Part shown: in pieces, positions 54,036 to 64,000 of the stretch
Position numbering within the stretch: the stretch's first letter is position 1
How the letters are laid out: each line of letters starts with the position of its first letter
From: Xylocopa sonorina
Taxonomy: Eukaryota; Arthropoda; Insecta; Hymenoptera; Apidae
NCBI RefSeq assembly: GCF_050948175.1
Contig: NW_027490480.1
Span: 124,001-188,000 of the forward strand
Direction of reading: 5' to 3'
Length of the DNA stretch: 64,000 bases
The notes under the pieces: generated by a model
What the model was told of the DNA's origin: nothing
The model's input: only the letters and a program-made list of their open reading frames with translations
Database searches by the model: none
Position numbers and translations under genes: made by a program

Positions 54036-54549
54036 TCCATGCTAGGAAATAGCGTTTGCAGATGTCTACGTATCGTAGCAATAGAGTTCTAATGCTTCCT
54101 AACGCGCGATATCGCATCTCACTGCTATGTTTCATGATAAGGTATAAATATTCATTGCGAAGTGTCATGTATACCTCGTATTCACTTCAAAAGAATGTAA
54201 ATGCGACACTTCCATGCTAGGAAATAGCGTTTGCAGATGTCTACGTATCGTAGCAATAGAGTTCTAATGCTTCTCAAAACGCGATATAGCACCTCAGTCC
54301 TATGTTTCATGATAAGATATAATATTCATTCCGAAGTGTCATGTATATCTCGTATTCACACCAAAAGAATGTAAATGCGACACTTCCATGCTAGGAAATA
54401 GCGTTTGCAGATGTCTACGTATCGTAGCAATAGAGTTCTAATGCTTCTTAGTACGCGATATCGCATATCACTACTATGATTCATGATAAGATATAATATT
54501 CATTGCGAAGTGTCATGTATACCTCGTACTCACTTCAAAAGAACGTAAA
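54036..54549 (+). repeat. Junction segment with third copy of the CATTCCGAAG piece
   Basis: A monomer with CTAACGCGCG and GGTATAAATATTC, as in the 6.78-kb unit, is followed by about 380 bp that match 19715-20110 and 26515-26910. The shared marks are CATTCCGAAG, TTCACACCAAAAG, CTTAGTACGCG and TATGATTCATG. It then joins class D of the third 6.78-kb copy. Confidence 0.78.
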
Positions 54550-57500
54550 TGCGACACTTCCATGCTAGGAAATAGCGTTTGCAGATGTCTACGTATCGCA
54601 GCAATAGAGATCCAATGCTTCCTAAAACGCGATATCGCATCACTCTTCTATGTTTCATGATAAGGTATAATATTCATTACGAAGTGTCATGTATACCACG
54701 TATTCACTTCAAATGAATGTAAATGCGACACTTCCATGCTAGGAAAATTGCGTTTGCAGATGTCTACGTATCGTAGCAATAGAGTTCTAATGCTTCCTAA
54801 AGCGCGATATCGAATCTCACTGCTATGTTTCATGATAAGGTATAATATTCATTGCGAAGCGTCATGTATACCTCGTATTCACTTCAAATGAATGTAAATG
54901 CGACACTTCCATGCTAGGAAATAGCGTTTGCAGATGTCTACGTATCGTAGCAATAGAGTTCTAATGCTTCTTAAAACGCGATATCGCATCTCACTGCTAT
55001 GTTTCATGAGAAGATATAATATTCATTATGGAGTGTTATGTATTCCTCGTACTCACTTCAAAAGAACGTAAATGCGACCCTTCCATCCTAGGAAATAGCG
55101 TTTGCAGATGTCTACGTATCGTAGCAATAGAGTTCTAGTGCTTCTTAGAACGCGATATCGCATCTCACTTCTATGTTTCATGATAAGATATAATATTCAT
55201 TGCGAAGTGTCATGTATATCTCGTATTCACATCAAAAGAATGTAAATGCGACACTTCCATGCTAGGAAATAGCGTTTGCAGATGTCTACGCATCGCAGCA
55301 ATAGAGTTCCAATGCTTCCTAAAACGCGATATCGCATCACTCTTCTATGTTTCATGATATGGTATAATATTCATTACGAAGTGTCATGTATACCTCGTAT
55401 TCACTTCAAATGAATGTAAATGCGACACTTCCATGCTAGGAAATAGCGTTTGCAGATGTCTGCGTATCGTAGCAATAGAGTTCTAATGCTTCTTAAAACG
55501 AGATGTCGCAACTCATTCCTATGTTTCATGATAAGATATAATATTCATTGCGAAGTGTCATGTATACCTCGTATTCACTTCAAAAGAATGTAAATGCGAC
55601 ACTTCCATGCTAGGAAATAGCGTTTGCAGATGTCTACGTATCGTAGCAATAGAGTTCTAGTGCTTCTTAGAACGCGATATCGCATCTCACTTCCATGTTT
55701 CATGATAAGATATAATATTCATTGCGAAGTGTCATGTATATCTCGTATTCACATCAAAAGAATGTAAATGCGACACTTCCATGCTAGGAAATAGCGTTTG
55801 CAGATGTCTACGTATCGCAGCAATAGAGTTCCAATGCTTCCTAAAACGCGATATCGCATCTCTCTTCTATGTTTCATGAGAAGGTATAATATTCATTGCG
55901 AAGCGTCATGTATACCTCGTATTCACTTCACAAGAATGTAAATGCGACACTTCCTTGCTAGGAAATATTGTTTGCAGATGTCTACGTATCATAGCAATAG
56001 AGTACTAATGCTTCTTAAAACGAGATGTCGTATTTCATTTCTATGTTTCGTAATAAGATATAATATTCATTGTGTAATGTTATGTATACCTCGTATTCAC
56101 TTCAGAGGAATGTAAGTGCGAAATTTCCTTGCTAGAAAATAGAGTTTGCAGATGTCTACGTATATAGGCAGTAGAGTGCTAATGCTTCTCAAAACTCGAT
56201 ATAGCACCTCATTCCTATGTTTCATGATAAGATATAATATTCATTGCGAAGTGTCATGTATATCTCGTATTCACATCAAAAGAATGTAAATGCGACACTT
56301 CCATGCTAGGAAATAGCAGTTGCAGATGCCTACGTATCGCAGCAATAGAGTTCCAATGCTTCCTAAAACGCGATATCGCATCTCTCTTCTATGTTTCATG
56401 ATAAGGTATAATATTCACTGCGAAGCGTCATGTATACCTCGTATTCACTTCAAATGAATGTAAATGCGACACTTCCATGCTAGGAAATAGCGTTTGCAGA
56501 TGTCTACGTATCGTAGCAATAGAGCTCTAATGCTTCTCAAAACGCGATATAGCACCTCATTCCTATGTTTCATGATAAGATATAATATTCATGGCGAAGT
56601 GTCATGTATACCTCGTATTCACTACAAAAGAACGTAAATAAGACACTTCCATGCTAGGAAATAGCGTGTGCAGATGTCTACGTATCGTAGCAATAGAGTT
56701 CTAATGCTTCTTAGAACGCGATATCGCATCTCACTTCTATGTTTCATGATAAGATATAATATTCATTGCGAAGTGTCATGTATACCTCATATTCACTTCA
56801 AAAGAATGTAAATGCGACGCTTCCATGCTAGGAAATAGCGTTTTGCAGATGTCTACGTATCGTAGCAATAGAGTTCTAATGCTTCTTAAAACGCGATATC
56901 GCATCTCACATCTATGTTTCATGATAAAATATAATATTCAATGCGAAGTGTCATGTATACCTCGTATTCACTTCAAAAGAACGTAAATAAGACACTTCCA
57001 TGCTAGGAAATAGCGTTTGCAGATGTCTACGTATCGTAGCAATAGAGTTCTAATGCTTCTTAAAACGCGATATCGCATCTCACTGCTATGTTTCATGAGA
57101 AGATATAATATTCATTATGGAGTGTTATGTATACCTCGTACTCACTTCAAAAGAATGTAAATGCGACCCTTCCATCCTAGGAAATAGCGTTTGCAGATGT
57201 CTACGTATCGTAGCAATAGAGTTCTAGTGCTTCTTAGAACGCGATATCGCATCTCACTTCCATGTTTCATGATAAGATATAATATTCATTGCGAAGTGTC
57301 ATGTATATCTCGTATTCACATCAAAAGAATGTAAATGCGACACTTCCATGCTAGGAAATAGCGTTTGCAGATGTCTACGTATCGCAGCAATAGAGTTCCA
57401 ATGCTTCCTAAAACGCGATATCGCATCTCTCTTCTATGTTTCATGAGAAGGTATAATATTCATTGCGAAGCGTCATGTATACCTCGTATTCACTTCACAA

Positions 57501-59915
57501 GAATGTAAATGCGACACTTCCTTGCTAGGAAATATTGTTTGCAGATGTCTACGTATCATAGCAATAGAGTACTAATGCTTCTTAAAACGAGATGTCGTAT
57601 TTCATTTCTATGTTTCGTAATAAGATATAATATTCATTGTGTAATGTTATGTATACCTCGTGTTCACTTCAGAGGAATGTAAGTGCGAAATTTCCTTGCT
57701 AGAAAATAGAGTTTGCCGATGTCTACGTATATAGGCAATAGAGTGCTAATGCTTCTCAAAACTCGATATAGCACCTCATTCCTATGTTTCATGATAAGAT
57801 ATAATATTCATTGCGAAGTGTCATGTATATCTCGTATTCACATCAAAAGAATGTAAATGCGACACTTCCATGCTAGGAAATAGCAGTTGCAGATGTCTAC
57901 GTATCGCAGCAATAGAGTTCCAATGCTTCCTAAAACGCGATACCGCATCTCTCTTCTATGTTTCATGATAAGGTATAATATTCACTGCGAAGCGTCATGT
58001 ATACCTCGTATTCACTTCAAATGAATGTAAATGCGACACTTCCATGCTAGGAAATAGCGTTTGCAGATGTCTACGTATCGTAGCAATAGAGCTCTAATGC
58101 TTCTCAAAACGCGATATAGCACCTCATTCCTATGTTTCATGATAAGATATAATATTCATGGCGAAGTGTCATGTATACCTCGTATTCACTTCAAAAGAAC
58201 GTAAATAAGACACTTCCATGCTAGGAAATAGCGTGTGCAGATGTCTACGTATCGCAGCAACAGAGTTCCAATGCTTCCTAAAACGCGATATCGCATCTCT
58301 CTTCTATGTTTCATGAGAAGATATAATATTCATTATGGAGTGTTATGTATACCTCGTACTCACTTCAAATGAATGTAAATGCGATACTTCCATGCTAGGA
58401 AATAGCGTTTGCAGATGTCTACGTATCGCAGCAATAGAGATCCAATGCTTCCTAAAACGCGATATCGCATCACTCTCCTATGTTTCATGATAAGGTATAA
58501 TATTCATTACGAAGTGTCATGTATACCTCGTATTCACTTCAAATGAATGTAAATGCGACACTTCCATGCTAGGAAATAGCGTTTGCAGATGTCTACGTAT
58601 CGTAGAGTTCTAGTGCTTCTTAGAACGCGATATCGCATCTCACTTCTATGTTTCATGATAAGATATAATATTCATTGCGAAGTGTCATGTATACCTCGTA
58701 TTCACTTCAAAAGAATGTAAATGCGACACTTCCATGCTAGGAAGTGGCGTTTGCAGATGTCTACGTATCGTAGCAATAGGGTTCTAATGCTTCTTAAAAT
58801 GCGATATCGCATCACACTTCTATGTTTCATGATAAGATATAAAATTCATTTGAAGTGTCATGTATACCTCGATTTCACTTCACAAGAATGTAAATGCGAC
58901 TCTTCCTTGCAAGGAAATATTGTTTGCAGATGTCTACGTATCACAGCAACAGAGTACTAATGCTTCTTAAAACGAGATGTCGTATTTCATTTCTATGTTT
59001 CGTAATAAGATATAATATTCATTGTGTAATGTTATGTATACCTCGTATACACTTCAGTGGAATGTAAGTGCGAAATTTCCTTGCTAGGAAATAGAGTTTG
59101 CAGATGTCTACGTATATAGGCAATAGAGTTCTAATGCTTCTCAAAACTCGATATAGCACCTCATTCCTATGTTTCATGATAAGATATAATATTCATTGCG
59201 AAGTGTCATGTATATCTCGTATTCACATCAAAAGAATGTAAATGCGACACTTCCATGCTAGGAAATAGCGTTTGCAGATGTTTACGTATCGCAGCAATAG
59301 AGTTCCAATGCTTCCTAAAACGCGATATCGCATCTCTCTTCTGTGTTTCATGAGAAGGTATAGTATTCATTGCGAAGCGTCATGTATACCTCGTATTCAC
59401 TTCAAATGAATGTAAATGCGACACTTCCATGCTAGGAAATAGCGTTTGCAGATGTCTACGTATCGCAGCAATAGAGATCCAATGCTTCCTAAAACGCGAT
59501 ATCGCATCACTCTTCTATGTTTCATGATAAGGTATAATATTCATTACGAAGTGTCATGTATACCTCGTATTCACTTCAAATGAATGTAAATGCGACACTT
59601 CCATGCTAGGAAATAGCGTTTGCAGATGTCTACGTATCGCAGCAATAGAGATACAATGCTTCCTAAAACGCGATATTGCATCACTCTTCTATGTTTCATG
59701 ACAAGGTATAATATTCATAGCGAAGTGTCATGTACACCTCGTATTCACTTCAAATGAATGTAAATGCGACACTTCCATGCTAGGAAATAGCGTTTGCAGA
59801 TGTCTACGTATCGTAGCAATAGAGTTCTAATGCTTCTTAAAACGCGATATCGCATCTCACTGCTATGTTTCATGGTAGGATATAATATTCATTATGGAGT
59901 GATATGTATACCTCG
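54550..59915 (+). repeat. 6.78-kb HOR, copy 3 (partial, three monomers missing)
   Basis: This block aligns with 44462-50350. To the left of about 55810 the offset is 10088 bp, and to the right it is 9566 bp. The difference of 522 bp is exactly three monomers, missing here relative to 45720-46260. Markers include GTATACCACG (44603 and 54691), TCTGCGTATC, TTCAATGCGAAG and the 168-bp monomer (58598). The open frame at 58721-58960 is repeat-derived. It has more single-base differences from copy 2 than copy 1 has, for example GATATAAAATTC near 58840 and GGTATAGTATTC near 59356. Confidence 0.85.
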
Positions 59916-60286
59916 TACTCACTTCAAAAGAAAGTAAATGCGACCCTTCCATGCTAGGGAATAGCCTTTGCAGATGTCTGCGTATCGTAGCAATAGAGTT
60001 CTAATGCTTCTTAAAACGAGATGTCGCAACTCATTCCTATGTTTCATGATAAGATATAATATTCATTGCGAAGTGTCATGTATACCTCGTATTCACTTCA
60101 AAAGAATGTAAATGCGTCACTTCCATGCTAGGAAATAGCGTTTGCAGATGTCTACGTATCGCAGCAATAGAGATCCAATGCTTCCTAGAACGCGATATCG
60201 CATCACTCTTCTATGTTTCATGATAAGGTATAATATTCATTACGAAGTGTCATGTATACCACGTATTCACTTCAAATGAATGTAAA
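59916..60286 (+). repeat. Class E, A and D monomers between rearranged pieces
   Basis: The series includes AAAAGAAAGTAAATG, GATGTCTGCGTATC, GCGTCACTTCC and GTATACCACG. These marks occur elsewhere in the 6.78-kb unit but in a different order, so this is a shuffled joint. Confidence 0.7.
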
Positions 60287-61290
60287 TGCGATACTTCCAT
60301 GCTAGGAAATAGCGTTTGCAGATGTCTACGTATCGCAGCAATAGAGATCCAATGCTTCCTAAAACGCGATATCGCATCACTCTCCTATGTTTCATGATAA
60401 GGTATAATATTCATTACGAAGTGTCATGTATACCTCGTATTCACTTCAAATGAATGTAAATGCGACACTTCCATGCTAGGAAATAGCGTTTGCAGATGTC
60501 TACGTATCGTAGAGTTCTAGTGCTTCTTAGAACGCGATATCGCATCTCACTTCTATGTTTCATGATAAGATATAATATTCATTGCGAAGTGTCATGTATA
60601 CCTCGTATTCACTTCAAAAGAATGTAAATGCGACACTTCCATGCTAGGAAGTGGCGTTTGCAGATGTCTACGTATCGTAGCAATAGGGTTCTAATGCTTC
60701 TTAAAATGCGATATCGCATCACACTTCTATGTTTCATGATAAGATATAATATTCATTCGAAGTGTCATGTATACCTCGATTTCACTTCACAAGAATGTAA
60801 ATGCGACTCTTCCTTGCAAGGAAATATTGTTTGCAGATGTCTACGTATCACAGCAACAGAGTACTAATGCTTCTTAAAACGAGATGTCGTATTTCATTTC
60901 TATGTTTCGTAATAAGATATAATATTCATTGTGTAATGTTATGTATACCTCGTATTCACTTCAGTGGAATGTAAGTGCGAAATTTCCTTGCTAGGAAATA
61001 GAGTTTGCAGATGTCTACGTATATAGGCAATAGAGTTCTAATGCTTCTCAAAACTCGATATAGCACCTCATTCCTATGTTTCATGATAAGATATAATATT
61101 CATTGCGAAGTGTCATGTATATCTCGTATTCACATCAAAAGAATGTAAATGCGACACTTCCATGCTAGGAAATAGCGTTTGCAGATGTCTACGTATCGCA
61201 GCAATAGAGTTCCAATGCTTCCTAAAACGCGATATCGCATCTCTCTTCTATGTTTCATGAGAAGGTATAATATTCATTGCGAAGCGTCAT
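60287..61290 (+). repeat. Copy of 58380-59383
   Basis: The block repeats the end part of copy 3 at an offset of 1907 bp, which is 11 monomers less the 7 bp lost in the 168-bp and 173-bp monomers. It has GCGATACTTCC, CGTAGAGTTC and GGAAGTGGCG in the same order. The open frame at 60628-60867 is repeat-derived. Confidence 0.82.
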
Positions 61291-62405
61291 GTATACCTCG
61301 TATTCACTTCACAAGAATGTAAATGCGACACTTCCTTGCTGGGAAATATTGTTTGCAGATGTCTACGTATCACAGCAATAGAGTACTAATGCTTCTTAAA
61401 ACGAGATGTCGTATTTCATTTCTATGTTTCGTAATAAGATATAATATTCATTGTGTAATGTTATGTATACCTCGTATTCACTTCAGAGGAATGTAAGTGC
61501 GAAATTTCCTTGCTAGAAAATAGAGTTTGCAGATGTCTACGTATATAGGCAGTAGAGTGCTAATGCTTCTCAAAACTCGATATAGCACCTCATTCCTATG
61601 TTTCATGATAAGATATAATATTCATTGCGAAGTGTCAAGTATATCTCGTATTCACATCAAAAGAATGTAAATGCGACACTTCCATGCTAGGAAATAGCAG
61701 TTGCAGATGTCTACGTATCGCAGCAATAGAGTTCCAATGCTTCCTAAAACGCGATATCGCATCTCTCTTCTATGTTTCATGATAAGGTATAATATTCACT
61801 GCTAAGCGTCATGTATACCTCGTATTCACTTCAAATGAATGTAAATGCGACACTTCCATGCTAGGAAATAGCGTTTGCAGATGTCTACGTATCGTAGCAA
61901 TAGAGCTCTAATGCTTCTCAAAACGCGATATAGCACCTCATTCCTATGTTTCATGATAAGATATAATATTCATGGCGAAGTGTCATGTATACCTCGTATT
62001 CACTTCAAAAGAACGTAAAGAAGACACTTCCATGCTAGGAAATAGCGTGTGCAGATGTCTACGTATCGTAGCAATAGAGTTCTAATGCTTCTTAGAACGC
62101 GATATCGCATCTCACTTCTATGTTTCATGATAAGATATAATATTCATTGCGAAGTGTCATGTATACCTCATATTCACTTCAAAAGAATGTAAATGCGACA
62201 CTTCCATGCTAGGAAATAGCGTTTTGCAGATGTCTACGTATCGTAGCAATAGAGTTCTAATGCTTCTTAAAACGCGATATCGCATCTCACATCTATGTTT
62301 CATGATAAGATATAATATTCATTGCGAAGTGTCATGTATACCTCGTATTCACTTCAAAAGAAAGTAAATAAGACACTTCCATGCTAGGAAATAGCGTTTG
62401 CAGAT
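61260..62405 (+). repeat. Copy of 55870-57000
   Basis: The B-C-D cassette with GGCAGTAGAGTGC, then TTCATGGCGAAG, an A monomer, GCGTTTTGCAG and CACATCTATG match the 6.78-kb unit at an offset of about 5.38 kb. Private changes include GTCAAGTATATC near 61636 and CACTGCTAAGCG near 61798. The match stops where GATTTCCACG begins. Confidence 0.8.
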
Positions 62406-64000
62406 TTCCACGTATCACAGCCATAGAGTACTAATGCTTCTTAAAACGAGATGTCGTATTTCATTTCTATGTTCCGTAATAAGATATAATATTCATTGTG
62501 CAATGTTATGTATACCTTGTATTCACTTCAGTGGAATGTAAGTGCGAAATTTCCTTGCTAGGAAATAGCGTTTGCAGATGTCTACGTATCGTAGCAATAG
62601 AGTTCTAATGCTTCTTAAAACGCGATATCGCATCTCACTGCTATGTTTCATGAGAAGATATAATATTCATTGCGAAGTGTCATGTATATCTCGTATTCAC
62701 ATCAAAAACATGTAAATGCGACACTTCCATGCTAGAAAATAGCGTTTGCAGATGTCTACGTATCGCAGCAATAGAGTTCCAATGCTTCCTAAAACGCGAT
62801 ATCGCATCTCTCTTCTATGTTTCATGATAAGGTATAATATTCATTGCGAAGTGCCATGTATACCTCGTATTCACTTCAGAAGAATGTAAATGCGACACTT
62901 CCTTGCTAGGAAATATTGTTTGCAGATGTCTACGTATCACAGCAATAGTGTACTAATGCTTCTTAAAACGAGATGTCGTATTTCATTTCTATGTTTCGTA
63001 ATAAGGTATAATATTCATTGTGTAATGTTATGTATACCTCGTATTCACTTCAGTGGAATGTAAGTGCGAAATTTCCTTGCTAGGAAATAGAGTTTGCAGA
63101 TGTCTACGTATATAGGCAATAGAGTTCTAATGCTTCCCAAAACACGATATAGCACCTCATGCCTATGTTTCATGATAAGATATAATATTCATTGCGAAGT
63201 GTCATGTATATCTCGTATTCACATCAAAAGAATGTAAATGCGACACTTCCATGCAAGGAAATAGCGTTTGCAGATGTCTACGTATCGCAGCAACAGAGTT
63301 CCAATGCTTCCTAAAACGCGATATCGCATCTCTCTTCTATGTTTCATGAGAAGATATAATATTCATTATGGAGTGTTATGTATACCTCGTACTCACTTCA
63401 AAAGAATGTAAATGCGACCCTTCCATCCTAGGAAATAGCGTTTGCAGATGTCTACGTATCGTAGCAATAGAGTTCTAGTGCTTCTTAGAAGGCGATATCG
63501 CATCTCACTTCTATGTTTCATGATGAGATATAATATTCATTGCGAAGTGTCATGTATACCACGTATTCACTTCAGAAGAACGTAAATAAGACACTTCCAT
63601 GCTAGGAAATAGCGTTTGCAGATGTTCACGTATCGTAGCAATAGAGCTCTAATGCTTCTCAAAACGCGATATAGCACCTCATTCCTACGTTTCATGATAA
63701 GATATAATATTCATTTCGAAGTGTCATGTATACCTCGTATTCACTTCAAAAGAATGTAAATGCGACACTTCCATGCTAGGAAATAGGGTTTGCAGATGTC
63801 TACGTATCGTAGCAATAGAGTTCTAATGCTTCTCAAAACGCGATATAGCACCTCATTCCTATGTTTCATGATGAGATATAATATTCATTGCGAAGTGTCA
63901 CGTATACCTCGTATTCACTTCAAAAGAATGTAAATGCGATACTTCCATGCTAGGAAATAGCGTTTGCAGATGTCTACGTATCGCAGCAATAGAGATCCAA
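62406..64000 (+). repeat. Terminal mosaic of B, C, D, E and A monomers
   Basis: Class B monomers lie near 62480 and 63000, the second followed by C, D/E and A. Two C-like monomers near 63640-63960 close the window. The last monomer begins at 63979 and is cut by the window edge, so the array continues beyond it. Confidence 0.8.

Larger units (their letters stand above)
1..64000 (+). repeat. Satellite DNA array, 174-bp monomer, about 368 head-to-tail copies
   Basis: Taking the first base of TATCGTAGCAATAG (or its variants) as monomer position 1, successive monomers begin at 1, 175 and 349, then every 174 bp with small indels to the end, where the last start is 63979. All copies read in the same direction. 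A consensus monomer has 33 C and 30 G, about 36% GC. Nearly invariant parts are positions 71-84 (GATATAATATTCAT, with G at position 72 in class D) and 161-174 (TGCAGATGTCTACG). No unique sequence, mobile element or inversion interrupts the array. Tandem arrays with 150-180 bp monomers and higher-order structure are typical of centromeres in many eukaryotes; a centromeric role here is inference. The family is not one I recognise. Confidence 0.98.

Noticed and set aside
37364..60867. Open frames of 69-84 codons in the right half (37364, 38059, 38232, 42372, 49155, 58721, 60628)
   Set aside because: All lie in the same monomer frame. The last four are copies of one place in the 6.78-kb unit, near the 168-bp monomer.
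1..64000. CRISPR array
   Set aside because: Repeats are 174 bp long and contiguous, with no unique spacers and no cas genes.
1..64000. CENP-B box
   Set aside because: No monomer class contains the essential TTCG....A..CGGG pattern; CGGG is almost absent (one CATCGGGAAG near 18675).
1..64000. Telomeric repeats, rDNA or transposon pieces
   Set aside because: No short telomere-type motif runs, no conserved rRNA sequence and no terminal repeats or target-site duplications were seen.

Overview
The whole 64 kb window is one uninterrupted block of satellite DNA. A monomer of about 174 bp is repeated head to tail, always in the same orientation, from the first base to the last, giving roughly 368 copies. 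I found no protein-coding gene, tRNA, rRNA, CRISPR array or transposon, and no stretch of unique sequence. The short open frames are by-products of the repeat: 174 is 58 codons, so a frame survives from one monomer to the next whenever the usual stops are mutated. The content points to a eukaryotic chromosome, most likely a centromeric or pericentromeric satellite array. I do not recognise the repeat family and cannot name the species. The consensus monomer is about 36% GC and has more CpG than its base composition predicts, which suggests little germline cytosine methylation.

The monomers fall into at least five classes, here called A to E. Classes B, C and D usually follow one another in that order, as a cassette, with A or E monomers between cassettes. 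Monomers of different classes differ at many positions. Blocks several monomers long are copied almost perfectly, which is a higher-order repeat (HOR) structure.

Layout: 1-3804 is a 10-monomer (1740 bp) HOR with two nearly identical copies and a partial leading piece. 3805-8984 is a mosaic of B-C-D cassettes. 8985-9448 is a dimer duplication. 9441-15514 is an 18-monomer (3127 bp) duplication. 15665-17383 is a perfect-looking 5-monomer (870 bp) tandem duplication. 17384-19060 is a divergent island rich in private changes and small deletions. 19061-26547 holds a 22-monomer (about 3.83 kb) repeat that contains three tandem copies of a 6-monomer (1044 bp) unit. 26548-31290 is a mosaic with 11-monomer and 4-monomer duplications. 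31291-34590 is a second divergent island. 34600-36470 is another 6-monomer duplication. 36230-49895 holds two tandem copies of a 39-monomer (about 6.78 kb) HOR. 50372-52828 is a 7-monomer (1218 bp) duplication. 52150-54035 repeats 34590-36470. 54550-59915 is a third, partial copy of the 6.78 kb unit lacking exactly three monomers. 59916-64000 is made of further rearranged pieces, and the array runs off the end.

No genes work together here. The biology of interest is the array itself: ordered monomer classes, nested amplification at several scales, class-specific palindromes, and older islands left between recently homogenised blocks. Unit boundaries come from comparing the sequence by eye and are good to about 20-50 bp.
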